Below are positions 9,348-19,673 of a stretch of DNA of 64,000 bases, one piece after another (positions within the stretch are counted from its first letter, which is position 1; every line of letters begins with the position of its first letter). Under the pieces are notes generated by a model. That model was not told the DNA's origin, did not search any database, and saw only the letters and a program-made list of their open reading frames with translations. The position numbers and the translations under genes were made by a program. The stretch comes from Burkholderia latens (lineage in GTDB: Bacteria > Pseudomonadota > Gammaproteobacteria > Burkholderiales > Burkholderiaceae): contig NZ_CABVPL010000008.1 in assembly GCF_902499045.1 (NCBI RefSeq), forward strand, positions 1 to 64,000, read 5' to 3'.

Positions 9348-9530
9348 ATGTCTGAAAAAACTGTCAAGGTTCAGCTCGTGAAGAGCCTGATCGGGACCCG
9401 CGAATCGCACCGTGCGACCGTGCGTGGCCTGGGCCTGCGCCGACTCAACTCGGTTAGCGAGCTGCAGGATACGCCGGCGGTCCGCGGCATGATCAACAAG
9501 GTCTCGTACCTCGTTAAGGTCATCGCGTAA
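9348..9530 (+). CDS. rpmD: 50S ribosomal protein L30
   Basis: The 60-residue L30 starts [25 protein letters not shown] and includes the family motif [22 protein letters not shown]. An in-frame GTG at 9339 would add only three residues. The ATG at 9348 fits the family length (about 59) better. It is found only in prokaryotes with the long spc operon, here directly between rpsE and rplO. Confidence 0.94.
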
Positions 9531-9556
9531 GCGGCCCTACGGATCAAGGAGTTGAT

Positions 9557-9991
9557 ATGGAATTGAATAACCTGAAGCCGGCCGCTGGTGCAAAGCACGC
9601 CAAGCGTCGCGTCGGCCGCGGCATCGGTTCGGGCCTCGGCAAGACGGCTGGCCGTGGTCACAAGGGTCAGAAATCGCGTTCGGGCGGCTTCCACAAAGTC
9701 GGTTTCGAAGGCGGTCAGATGCCGCTGCAACGTCGTCTGCCGAAGCGCGGCTTCACGTCGCTGACGAAGGAATTCGTCGGTGAAGTGCGCCTGGGCGACC
9801 TCGAGAAGCTGCCGGTCGACGAGATCGATCTGCTCGCACTGAAGCAAGCCGGCCTGGTCGGCGAGCTGACGAAGAGCGCAAAGATCATCGCGACGGGTGA
9901 ACTGAAGCGCAAGATCGTCGTGAAGGGTCTCGGTGCCACCAAGGGTGCGCGCGCTGCGATCGAAGCGGCTGGCGGTTCGTTCGCCGAGTGA
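9557..9991 (+). CDS. rplO: 50S ribosomal protein L15
   Basis: The 144-residue L15 has the glycine/arginine-rich N-terminal extension [19 protein letters not shown] that penetrates the 23S rRNA, and the C-terminal globular domain ending [12 protein letters not shown]. It lies upstream of secY in the usual spc order. The ribosome binding site is AAGGAG at 9546-9551. Confidence 0.97.
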   Translation: MELNNLKPAAGAKHAKRRVGRGIGSGLGKTAGRGHKGQKSRSGGFHKVGFEGGQMPLQRRLPKRGFTSLTKEFVGEVRLGDLEKLPVDEIDLLALKQAGLVGELTKSAKIIATGELKRKIVVKGLGATKGARAAIEAAGGSFAE

Positions 9992-10033
9992 CACGCGTAG
10001 CGCGTCGTTACTTGCATTCATCGGAGAAGGTAC

Positions 10034-11383
<1,350 letters not shown>

Positions 11384-11392
11384 TTAAGGACT

Positions 11393-11611
11393 ATGGCCAA
11401 AGACGATGTAATCCAGATGCAGGGTGAGGTGATCGAAAACCTCCCGAATGCGACCTTCCGCGTGAAGCTGGAAAACGGCCATGTCGTGTTGGGGCATATC
11501 TCCGGGAAGATGCGGATGCACTACATCCGCATCCTGCCGGGCGACAAGGTGACGGTTGAATTGACGCCTTACGATCTGTCTCGTGCGCGGATCGTGTTCC
11601 GGGCGAAGTGA
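11393..11611 (+). CDS. infA: Translation initiation factor IF-1
   Basis: IF-1 (72 residues, OB fold) blocks the A site during initiation. The family signature [23 protein letters not shown] is clear, and the C-terminus ends [11 protein letters not shown]. Its place between secY and rpmJ is the beta-proteobacterial and Gram-positive arrangement rather than that of E. coli. It begins 9 bases after the secY stop. Confidence 0.96.
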   Translation: MAKDDVIQMQGEVIENLPNATFRVKLENGHVVLGHISGKMRMHYIRILPGDKVTVELTPYDLSRARIVFRAK

Positions 11612-11631
11612 TTTGAAAAAAGGGTATTATC

Positions 11632-11748
11632 ATGAAAGTGATGGCATCGGTTAAGCGCATTTGCCGCAATTGCAAGATCATCAAGCGCAAAGGCGTCGTT
11701 CGCGTGATCTGCAGCTCGGATCCGCGCCACAAGCAGCGCCAAGGCTGA
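11632..11748 (+). CDS. rpmJ: 50S ribosomal protein L36
   Basis: This 38-residue protein is below common gene-length cutoffs. It reads [20 protein letters not shown] at the N-terminus and [11 protein letters not shown] at the C-terminus. The zinc-binding CxxC-x12-C-x5-H pattern (C11, C14, C27, H33) marks the zinc-containing L36 type. ATG at 11632, stop TGA at 11746-11748, between infA and rpsM as expected. Confidence 0.95.
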
Positions 11749-11786
11749 CCGCGCGTTTGTTTGCGCTTTTTGTTTGAGGAAAAACA

Positions 11787-12152
11787 ATGGCTCGTATCGC
11801 AGGGGTTAACATCCCGAATCACCAGCATACCGAGATCGGCCTGACGGCAATCTTCGGTATCGGCCGCACGCGCTCGCGCAGCATCTGCACGGCAGCTGGC
11901 GTGGAATTCTCGAAGAAGGTCAAGGACCTGACCGACGCAGACCTCGAAAAGCTGCGTGAAGAAGTGGGCAAGTTCATCGTCGAAGGCGATCTGCGCCGTG
12001 AAGTGACGATGAACATCAAGCGCCTGATGGACCTCGGTTGCTACCGTGGTGTTCGTCATCGCAAGGGCCTGCCGATGCGCGGTCAGCGTACGCGTACGAA
12101 CGCACGTACCCGCAAGGGTCCGCGTCGTGCAGCGCAAGCGCTGAAGAAGTAA
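11787..12152 (+). CDS. rpsM: 30S ribosomal protein S13
   Basis: The 121-residue S13 is in the 30S head and bridges to the 50S subunit. It starts [19 protein letters not shown], and the C-terminal tail [17 protein letters not shown] reaches toward the P-site tRNA. It is the first gene of the alpha segment. In E. coli the mRNA just upstream forms a pseudoknot bound by S4, but the 38-base gap here is too short to judge. Confidence 0.97.
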   Translation: MARIAGVNIPNHQHTEIGLTAIFGIGRTRSRSICTAAGVEFSKKVKDLTDADLEKLREEVGKFIVEGDLRREVTMNIKRLMDLGCYRGVRHRKGLPMRGQRTRTNARTRKGPRRAAQALKK

Positions 12153-12180
12153 GCGGAACTGACAGTTACAGGAAAACGTA

Positions 12181-12582
12181 ATGGCTAAGGCTTCGAACAC
12201 CGCGGCGCAACGCGTTCGCAAGAAGGTTAAGAAGAACGTCGCTGAAGGCGTGGTTCACGTTCACGCGTCGTTCAACAACACGATCATCACGATCACCGAT
12301 CGCCAGGGCAATGCGCTGGCATGGGCGACGTCGGGCGGCCAGGGCTTCAAGGGCTCGCGCAAGTCGACGCCGTTCGCTGCTCAGGTTGCTGCTGAGTCGG
12401 CCGGTCGCGTCGCGATGGAATACGGCGTGAAGAATCTGGAAGTGCGGATCAAGGGCCCGGGCCCGGGTCGTGAGTCGGCGGTGCGCGCACTGCACGGCCT
12501 CGGCATCAAGATCACCGCGATTTCGGACGTCACCCCGATTCCGCACAACGGCTGCCGCCCGCCGAAGCGCCGTCGTATCTAA
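12181..12582 (+). CDS. rpsK: 30S ribosomal protein S11
   Basis: S11 (133 residues) forms the 30S platform with S6 and S18. The motifs [18 protein letters not shown] and the C-terminus [20 protein letters not shown] are the family hallmarks. A 155-base gap with a terminator-like hairpin follows before rpsD, longer than in enterobacteria. Confidence 0.97.
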
Positions 12583-12626
12583 GGATGTTGCTGGCACGTT
12601 CGTGCTGGCGCATTGCCTGTCGCCGC

Positions 12627-12652
12627 GCAGCGTCGACGGGCGTTGCTTTTTT
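12627..12652 (+). terminator. Weak terminator-like hairpin between rpsK and rpsD
   Basis: GCAGCG (12627-12632) can pair with CGTTGC (12641-12646, one G-T pair), followed directly by six T residues (12647-12652). The stem is short, so partial termination or attenuation within the alpha operon is the most that can be argued. Confidence 0.45.
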
Positions 12653-12737
12653 GATTGACTAAGCCCACCGTTCGCCCCAAAGGGCGCGAACTAGCGCGGA
12701 TCCCGATCCGCGTGACCGATTGATAAAGGAATGCAAA

Positions 12738-13361
12738 GTGGCACGTTATATCGGCCCTAAGGCCAAGCTGTCCCGCCGTGAAGGCACCGACCTGTTCCTG
12801 AAGAGCGCGCGCCGCTCGCTCGCCGACAAGTGCAAGCTCGACAGCAAGCCGGGCCAGCACGGCCGTACCTCGGGTGTACGTACGTCCGACTACGGTACGC
12901 AGCTGCGCGAAAAGCAGAAGGTCAAGCGTATCTACGGCGTGCTGGAGCGTCAGTTCCGCCGCTACTTCGCCGAAGCCGACCGCCGCAAGGGCAACACGGG
13001 TGAAAACCTGCTGCAACTGCTCGAGTCGCGCCTCGACAACGTCGTGTATCGCATGGGCTTCGGCTCGACCCGCGCTGAAGCGCGTCAGCTGGTGAGCCAC
13101 AAGTCGATCACCGTGAACGGCGTCGTCGCGAACGTGCCGTCGCAGCAAGTGAAGGCTGGCGACGTCGTCGCGATCCGCGAAAAGGCGAAGAAGCAGGCGC
13201 GTATCATCGAAGCGCTGTCGCTGGCCGAGCAAGGCGGCATGCCGAGCTGGGTTGCAGTCGATGCGAAGAAGTTCGAAGGCACGTTCAAGCAAATGCCGGA
13301 ACGCGCTGACATCGCAGGCGACATCAACGAAAGCCTGATCGTCGAATTGTATTCGCGTTAA
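12738..13361 (+). CDS. rpsD: 30S ribosomal protein S4
   Basis: S4 (207 residues) is a primary 16S binder and, in E. coli, the repressor of the alpha operon. The S4 RNA-binding domain motif [20 protein letters not shown] is centred near residue 105. Initiation is at GTG (12738) behind AAAGGA (12725-12730), giving [19 protein letters not shown], the conserved N-terminus. The TTG at 12720 adds unconserved residues. Confidence 0.96.
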   Translation: MARYIGPKAKLSRREGTDLFLKSARRSLADKCKLDSKPGQHGRTSGVRTSDYGTQLREKQKVKRIYGVLERQFRRYFAEADRRKGNTGENLLQLLESRLDNVVYRMGFGSTRAEARQLVSHKSITVNGVVANVPSQQVKAGDVVAIREKAKKQARIIEALSLAEQGGMPSWVAVDAKKFEGTFKQMPERADIAGDINESLIVELYSR

Positions 13362-13372
13362 TCCGATTGACG

Positions 13373-13425
13373 GCCGAGGTACCCCGATTGCGTCATGCAA
13401 GGAGGGGCCTCGGCTGTTTATTTTC
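13373..13425 (+). terminator. Long hairpin between rpsD and rpoA
   Basis: GCCGAGG (13373-13379) pairs with CCTCGGC (13408-13414). Inside it CCCC (13382-13385) pairs with GGGG (13404-13407) and TTGC (13388-13391) with GCAA (13397-13400) around GTCAT. The tail TGTTTATTTT follows. The stacked stem and T-rich tail suggest partial termination or an RNA element controlling rpoA. Confidence 0.55.
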
Positions 13426-13485
13426 TGGTTGTTACCGGTCAGCCTTATCGGTGTAACGAGCCGAGGGTATTGAAAAGGAAAGCCC

Positions 13486-14463
13486 ATGCAAACCAGTTTG
13501 CTGAAACCCAAGATCATCGCCGTGGAATCGCTTGGCGAGAACCACGCGAGGGTGGTCATGGAACCGTTCGAACGCGGTTACGGCCACACCTTGGGCAATG
13601 CGCTTCGCCGCGTGCTGCTGTCGTCGATGGTTGGCTACGCGCCGACCGAAGTGACGATCGCGGGCGTGGTGCACGAGTACTCGACGCTTGACGGCGTGCA
13701 AGAGGACGTCGTCAACCTGCTGCTGAACCTGAAGGGTGTGGTGTTCAAGCTGCACAACCGTGACGAAGTGACGGTGACCCTGCGCAAGGAAGGCGAAGGC
13801 GTCGTCACGGCCGGCGATATCGAACTGGCGCACGATTGCGAAGTCATCAACCCGAATCACGTGATCGCGCACCTGTCGAAGGGCGGCAAGCTCGACGTTC
13901 AGATCAAGATCGAGAAGGGCCGCGGCTACGTGCCGGGCAACGTCCGCCGCTACGGCGAAGACACGGCCAAGATCATCGGCCGCATCGTCCTCGACGCATC
14001 GTTCTCGCCGGTTCGCCGCGTGAGCTATGCGGTGGAAAGCGCACGTGTCGAGCAGCGTACCGACCTCGACAAGCTCGTGATGAACATCGAGACGAGCGGC
14101 GTGATCACCCCGGAAGAGGCGATCCGTCAATCGGCCCGGATCCTGGTCGACCAGCTGTCCGTGTTCGCGGCGCTGGAAGGCACGGAAACGGCTGCCGAGG
14201 CGCCGTCGCGCGCACCGCAGATCGATCCGATCCTGCTGCGTCCGGTGGACGATCTCGAGCTGACGGTTCGTTCGGCGAACTGCCTGAAGGCCGAGAACAT
14301 CTACTACATCGGCGATCTGATCCAGCGCACGGAAAACGAGCTGCTGAAGACGCCGAACCTCGGTCGCAAGTCGCTCAACGAGATCAAGGAAGTGCTCGCT
14401 TCGCGCGGCCTCACGCTCGGCATGAAGCTCGAGAACTGGCCGCCGGCTGGTCTCGACAAGTAA
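13486..14463 (+). CDS. rpoA: RNA polymerase alpha subunit
   Basis: RpoA (325 residues) dimerises to seed RNA polymerase assembly. The N-terminal domain (residues 1-230) includes [21 protein letters not shown]. The C-terminal domain (about 250-310) has the DNA- and activator-contacting helix-hairpin elements [19 protein letters not shown] and [19 protein letters not shown]. It starts at ATG 13486 behind AAAGGA (13474-13479). It is flanked by hairpins on both sides, so its dosage may be set separately from S4 and L17. Confidence 0.98.
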
Positions 14464-14492
14464 GCCCGCCTGTAGCGTTGCTATGGTGGTAG

Positions 14493-14540
14493 TTGGCAAA
14501 GATGCGGATTTTCCTTTAAAATCCGCATCTTGCTTTTTTT
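14493..14540 (+). terminator. Perfect 12-bp hairpin with T-tract between rpoA and rplQ, overlapping a promoter-like signal
   Basis: GATGCGGATTTT (14501-14512) and AAAATCCGCATC (14518-14529) form a perfect stem with loop CCTTT and a tail with seven T residues (14534-14540), a strong intrinsic terminator. The same bases hold TTGGCA (14493-14498), 18 bases, then TAAAAT (14517-14522), a good promoter. RplQ may thus be transcribed from its own start. Confidence 0.7.
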
Positions 14541-14612
14541 CGTTACCGGCCCGTGCGCCCTCAAGGGTGCGATAGAAGAGCTGGATCAAAACTTTGAATC
14601 AAGGAAACTGAA

Positions 14613-15008
14613 ATGCGCCATCGTCATGGTCTGCGGAAACTGAACCGCACGAGCAGCCACCGTCTGGCTATGCTCCGTAACATGTCCAACTCGCTGATCG
14701 AGCACGAAGTCATCAAGACGACGCTGCCGAAGGCGAAGGAACTCCGTAAAGTCGTCGAGCCGCTGATCACGCTCGGCAAGAAGCCGTCGCTGGCAAACCG
14801 TCGTCTGGCGTTCAACCGCCTGCGCGATCGTGACTCGGTCGCGAAGCTGTTCGACGTGCTCGGTCCGCGTTTCGCGAACCGTCCGGGCGGCTACCTGCGC
14901 GTGCTGAAGTTCGGCTTCCGCGTCGGCGACAACGCACCGATGGCACTGGTCGAACTGCTCGATCGTCCGGAAGTCGACGAAACGGAAAACGTGCAAGAAG
15001 CCGAGTAA
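14613..15008 (+). CDS. rplQ: 50S ribosomal protein L17
   Basis: The 131-residue L17 lies near the tunnel exit. It starts [20 protein letters not shown], followed by [25 protein letters not shown], both family features. It is the last gene of the ribosomal cluster and is closed by a terminator at 15033-15063. A hairpin plus promoter-like signal separates it from rpoA. Confidence 0.97.
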   Translation: MRHRHGLRKLNRTSSHRLAMLRNMSNSLIEHEVIKTTLPKAKELRKVVEPLITLGKKPSLANRRLAFNRLRDRDSVAKLFDVLGPRFANRPGGYLRVLKFGFRVGDNAPMALVELLDRPEVDETENVQEAE

Positions 15009-15032
15009 GCTTCCAGTACGCAGCAGTAACCG

Positions 15033-15068
15033 AAAGGGGCCGAGCAATTGCTTGGCCCTTTTTGTTTT
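15033..15068 (+). terminator. Terminator after rplQ
   Basis: AAAGGGGCCGAGCAA (15033-15047) pairs with TTGCTTGGCCCTTT (15049-15062), with one bulge and one G-T pair, and runs into TTTTTGTTTTTG. It ends the ribosomal cluster. Confidence 0.9.
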
Positions 15069-15341
15069 TGGAGATCCGCTGCGACCGATTGCCGCAGACG
15101 AAGGGGCGGGAGTCGTGCTCCCGTTAAGGCGGCACACGGACGCGATGTCGAAGTGCTCAGTATTCACAGTTCGCTACACTGCCGTCGCTCGGGCAATGAA
15201 CTGCCCGGAGTGTGTGTCGCGGGCCATCCCGAGGTGGATGCCCGTATTCCGGGTGCTCCCAAATCCGGACGAGTGTTAAAGGCCGCCTGCTGCATATAGA
15301 GTGGGGGATTCTTCAGGAGAAAGCCCGGTGACGACGCAGAC
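15069..15341. other. Gap between rplQ terminator and accessory pair
   Basis: No supported gene lies here. An open frame at 15145-15279 encodes 44 residues with CPEC and lacks a ribosome binding site. It may be chance or a remnant. A good ribosome binding site, AGGAGA (15315-15320), lies 21 bases upstream of the next start, which is odd (see the entry at 15342). Confidence 0.4.
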
Positions 15342-15791
15342 ATGTTCCAATTTTTCCCGGCATTCGAGGCCAATATGGCCGCGCTGCATCTGCCTGTTCC
15401 GACCACGTTGTTCGCAACGTTGCAAACCTCTCTAGCGAGCGTTACGTCCATGATGACGACGCTCAAGACGTTGGGTCCGAATGCATCCGTCGCTGAGCTC
15501 GCAGGTGCAACGACCAAGCTCGAAATGCTTAGCGTAGCGGGCAGCATCTTGGCGAGTGCTTATATCGGCGCGGTCATTGGCAGTCTGATCGTGGCGACTG
15601 ATTCAATCGCGTCGTGCAAGCCGGGGGCCAGTGCCACGATCGAGATTACCCGATGGGCCGCTCGCCACGGGTTGACGATTCATCCCCTCGTGTTGACTCA
15701 ATTGCTACGCCATCCTGAAATCCTCGAACCTGCCCCTTATAGTAATTTTGACCAGCGAAAGCGTGCGGCTCTCAAAGGTGCCGCGCGATGA
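15342..15791 (+). CDS. Uncharacterised protein with one glycine-rich membrane helix
   Basis: I do not recognise this 149-residue protein with certainty. A hydrophobic, small-residue-rich segment, VAGSILASAYIGAVIGSLIV, lies around residues 67-86 and resembles a membrane-inserting glycine zipper. Before it is an Ala/Thr/Ser-rich amphipathic region. After it comes a soluble tail with TRWAARHGLTIHP and a proline-rich LRHPEILEPAP stretch. Its stop overlaps the next start (ATGA), so it forms a coupled pair. Codon use is less GC-biased than in the flanking core genes, suggesting acquisition. Small membrane-active proteins of this kind are often found beside secreted antibacterial effectors, but that role is inference. 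The start is uncertain because the ATG at 15342 lacks a close ribosome binding site. Confidence 0.6.
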   Translation: MFQFFPAFEANMAALHLPVPTTLFATLQTSLASVTSMMTTLKTLGPNASVAELAGATTKLEMLSVAGSILASAYIGAVIGSLIVATDSIASCKPGASATIEITRWAARHGLTIHPLVLTQLLRHPEILEPAPYSNFDQRKRAALKGAAR

Positions 15792-15991
15792 AGTGGCTGA
15801 CTGACCGATTCCTGTTGCTCGTGACTGCGCTCGTGTGTCTTGCGGTCAGCTGGATGGTCATCCGGCTGACCGGTAAGTGGTTCCCGTCGATTCTGCTTAT
15901 CCTCTCCGTCGCAACACTGCTCGGCGACAATGCGCGCCTGCGAAAGCTGCTGGAGCAAAACGGCATCAACCCCCGACGGCGCAAACGTTGA
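15788..15991 (+). CDS. Small membrane protein, partner of the preceding gene
   Basis: The protein has 67 residues with two closely spaced hydrophobic helices (FLLLVTALVCLAVSWMVI at about 8-25 and WFPSILLILSVATLLG at about 32-47) and a basic tail ending NPRRRKR. It starts in an ATGA overlap with the upstream gene, so the two are translationally coupled. Family unknown. Possible roles are an immunity or anchoring partner of the upstream protein, by analogy only. No homologue is recognised. Confidence 0.6.
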   Translation: MKWLTDRFLLLVTALVCLAVSWMVIRLTGKWFPSILLILSVATLLGDNARLRKLLEQNGINPRRRKR

Positions 15992-16146
15992 AGCGCGATC
16001 ACACATCACGTCGCGGTACGCCTGCTAGACAAAACTCGAGCGCCTGCGAAGCCGGCAGAGTCGCGCCGGCTGCGCTACGATACGGGGCAACCGGCGTGGG
16101 CGATCCACGTCGACGAGAAGCCAGTAAACCAGTCGGGGGGGCGCGT

Positions 16147-16473
16147 ATGGTGGTGGTGCTGATGCTGACGACGGTGCCTGATGCGGCGACGGCCGAGGCA
16201 CTGGCCAGCGGCGCGCTCGACGCGCGGCTTGCGGCATGCGTGTCGGAGCTCGGGGCGATCAAGTCGCGCTATCACTGGCAAGGCAAGGTCGAAACGGCCG
16301 ACGAGATCCAGTTGCTGTTCAAGACGAGCCCCGTGCGCTCGCTCGAACTGGAGCGATTTATTCTTGCGCATCATCCGTACGAGACGCCCGAAATCGTCTC
16401 GTGGCAGGCGACGGCCTCGGCCGCGTACGGCCAGTGGGTGACCAGCGAAACACAACGTCTATTTCATGTTTAA
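16147..16473 (+). CDS. cutA: Divalent cation tolerance protein CutA
   Basis: CutA is a small trimeric cytoplasmic protein, named for copper tolerance, whose biochemical role is unsettled. The 108-residue sequence has the family motifs ARLAACVSELG, YHWQGKVETADEIQLLFKT and HPYETPEIV. The ATG at 16147 follows a purine-rich GGGGGG stretch. Upstream in-frame codons to 15877 are rejected because they run through intergenic sequence. Its end overlaps the dsbD start by 8 bases, a common pairing of cutA with dsbD in proteobacteria. Confidence 0.95.
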   Translation: MVVVLMLTTVPDAATAEALASGALDARLAACVSELGAIKSRYHWQGKVETADEIQLLFKTSPVRSLELERFILAHHPYETPEIVSWQATASAAYGQWVTSETQRLFHV

Positions 16474-18313
16474 CGGTATGGCGCTTTCCGTACGCGTGCG
16501 CGCGCTGCGGTTCCTCGCAGTCCTGTTGTCGTTCATGGTCGGGCTGGGCGGCCTGTCGGTCGCGCGCGCGGCGGACGATTTCCTCGATCCGTCGGTCGCG
16601 TTCAAGTTCAGCGCGACCGAAGCGCCGGGGCAGGTGGACGTCCGCTTCAAGGTCGCGAACGGCTATTACCTGTACCGTGAGCGATTCGCGTTCGCGGTGA
16701 AGAACGGCCAGGCGACGCTCGGCGACCCGCAATTCCCCGCCGGTCACGTGAAATTCGACCAGACGTTCCAGAAGGAAGTCGAGACCTATCGCGACGAGGT
16801 CGTGATACACGTGCCGGTCAAGCAGGCTGCCGGGCCATTCGAGCTCGCGGTCACGTCGCAGGGGTGTGCGGACGAAGGCATCTGCTATCCGCCCGCCGAG
16901 CACGTCGTGAAGGTCGACGGCGCGGCCTTGGGCGCGGCTGCGCCGGCTGCCGGCGCAGCGGCTTCGGGTAGCTGGCTCGACAAGGTGACGAGCGCCGATT
17001 TCGCGCAGTCGCTGCTGGAGGGCCACGGCTTCTTCACGATCGTCGCGCTGTATTTCGCCGCCGGCGTCGTGCTGAGTCTCTTGCCGTGTTCGTATCCGAT
17101 GATTCCGATCGTGTCGGCGATCATCATCGGCCAGGGCACGCGCGCGACGCATGCGCGCGGCTTCGCGCTGTCGCTCACGTACGTGGTCGGCATGGCGCTT
17201 GTCTATACGGTGCTCGGCATCGCCGCCGCGCTGGTTGGCCAGAGCCTCGGCGCGTGGCTGCAGAATCCGTGGGTGCTCGGCGCGTTCGGCGTGCTGCTGA
17301 CCGCGTTCGCGGTATCGCTGATCTCGGGCAAGGACATCGCGCTGCCCGCGCGTTGGCAGAACGGCGCTGCCGAGGCATCGAGCGCGCGCCAGGGCGGCCA
17401 CTTCGTCGCGGTCGCGGCGATGGGCGCGTTGTCGGCGCTGGTCGTCGGCGCCTGCATGACGGCGCCGCTGTTCGCGGTGCTCGCGTTCATCGCGCACACC
17501 GGCAATGCGCTGCTCGGCGGTGCCGCGCTGTTCGCGATGGGCCTCGGCCTTGGCGTGCCGCTGCTCGTCGTCGGTGTCGGCGCGGGCACGGTCCTGCCGC
17601 GCGCCGGTGCGTGGATGGACGGCGTGAAGGTGTTCTTCGGGATCGTGCTGCTCGCCGCCGCGCTGTGGATCGTATGGCCGGTGCTCGCGGGCGGTCTGAA
17701 GATGGTGCTCGCCGCGTTGTGGCTGCTCGTCGCGGCCGCGGCGCTCGGCCTCTTCACGCCGCATGCCGGCGTCGCGTCGATCTGGCGCCGCCTCGGCCGC
17801 GGCCTCGGCGCCGCGCTCGCGATCTGGGCGGCGACGCTGCTCGTCGGTCTTGCCGCCGGCTCCAACGACCCGATCAAGCCGCTCGCCGTTCTCGCGGCGC
17901 GCACCGTTGCGGCGGGTGATGCAGCTGCCAACGGCGCGGCTTCCGCGCAGGCGGGCCCCGCGTTCGCGCCGGTGCGCTCCAGCGGCGAACTCGATGCGTT
18001 GCTGAAGACGTCGGGCCGCCCCGTGATGCTCGATTTCTATGCCGACTGGTGCGTGAGCTGCAAGGAAATGGAGCATCTGACGTTCACCGACTCGCGCGTG
18101 CAGGCGCGGCTCGCGCAGCTTCACCTCGTGCGCGCGGACGTGACCGCGAACAATGCGGACGATCAGACACTGCTCAAGCGCTTCAACCTGTTCGGGCCAC
18201 CGGGGATCATCTTCTTCGATCGCAACGGCAACGAGATCGGCCGTGTGGTCGGCTATCAGGCGGCCGACACGTTCCTGCGCAGCCTCGATCGCGCGGCGGT
18301 GCCGACGGTGTAA
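16466..18313 (+). CDS. dsbD: Thiol:disulfide interchange protein DsbD
   Basis: DsbD passes electrons from cytoplasmic thioredoxin across the inner membrane to periplasmic DsbC, DsbG and CcmG-type proteins. The 615-residue protein has a signal peptide cleaved near ARA-AD (residue 35) and a periplasmic alpha domain with the redox pair SQGC...GIC (C134, C139). A membrane domain of eight helices carries LLPCSYPMIPI and VGACMTAPL. The C-terminal thioredoxin-fold gamma domain has WCVSC near residue 529. All three cysteine pairs are therefore present. It overlaps cutA by 8 bases. Confidence 0.97.
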   Translation: MFNGMALSVRVRALRFLAVLLSFMVGLGGLSVARAADDFLDPSVAFKFSATEAPGQVDVRFKVANGYYLYRERFAFAVKNGQATLGDPQFPAGHVKFDQTFQKEVETYRDEVVIHVPVKQAAGPFELAVTSQGCADEGICYPPAEHVVKVDGAALGAAAPAAGAAASGSWLDKVTSADFAQSLLEGHGFFTIVALYFAAGVVLSLLPCSYPMIPIVSAIIIGQGTRATHARGFALSLTYVVGMALVYTVLGIAAALVGQSLGAWLQNPWVLGAFGVLLTAFAVSLISGKDIALPARWQNGAAEASSARQGGHFVAVAAMGALSALVVGACMTAPLFAVLAFIAHTGNALLGGAALFAMGLGLGVPLLVVGVGAGTVLPRAGAWMDGVKVFFGIVLLAAALWIVWPVLAGGLKMVLAALWLLVAAAALGLFTPHAGVASIWRRLGRGLGAALAIWAATLLVGLAAGSNDPIKPLAVLAARTVAAGDAAANGAASAQAGPAFAPVRSSGELDALLKTSGRPVMLDFYADWCVSCKEMEHLTFTDSRVQARLAQLHLVRADVTANNADDQTLLKRFNLFGPPGIIFFDRNGNEIGRVVGYQAADTFLRSLDRAAVPTV

Positions 18314-18363
18314 CGCGCAATCGCGTGCGCGCGTCGGCTGCCTCCGCGCCGGCTCCACGTAAA

Positions 18364-18397
18364 AAAACGGCGGGACACCGAAGTGTCCCGCCGTTTT
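18364..18397. terminator. Bidirectional terminator between dsbD and hemB
   Basis: A perfect 15-bp stem (AAAACGGCGGGACAC 18364-18378 with its complement 18383-18397) and the loop CGAA lie between two convergent genes. Both strands have A/T flanks, so it can stop transcription from either side. Confidence 0.92.
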
Positions 18398-18421
18398 GCT
18401 TGATGCCGTCAGTCGTGCGGC

Positions 18422-19453
<1,032 letters not shown>

Positions 19454-19490
19454 TTACGGAACCCTTGGGTCATTTTCGAGATCGTTGGTA

Positions 19491-19608
19491 TATGATAGCG
19501 ATCGAGCGGCACGCGTCGCGTGCAGCTCCCCGCTTCTCCTCCCTGAGCGGGTGCCTGTCGTTTTTCGATTAGGCTGTTTGACCCGCCGTTCAACGGCGGG
19601 TTTTTTTA
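19491..19608 (+). ncRNA. Candidate small RNA with anti-Shine-Dalgarno loop
   Basis: Between hemB and engB, both on minus, the plus strand carries a -10-like TATGAT (19491-19496) but only a poor -35. Two hairpins follow: GCACGC/GCGTGC (19509-19523), then CCCGCT/AGCGGG (19529-19551) with an 11-base loop containing CTCCTCCC. A strong terminator comes next (ACCCGCCG/CGGCGGGT 19581-19601, seven T residues). The terminator points away from both coding genes, so it must serve a plus-strand transcript of about 105 bases. The loop is complementary to GGAGG. No protein is encoded. Confidence 0.55.
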
Positions 19609-19673
19609 TGCGCCGGCCGAATCCGCAGGTGCCGTCAGGTGCGCACGGCCGATCCGGGCCGCGCGGTGCCCGC

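Noticed and set aside
11787-12152. E. coli-type S4-binding pseudoknot before rpsM
   Set aside because: Only 38 bases separate rpmJ and rpsM and no equivalent nested pairing was found.
15145-15279. 44-codon Cys-containing frame (CPEC) upstream of the accessory pair
   Set aside because: No ribosome binding site at a usable distance and no recognisable family. Kept only as a possible remnant.
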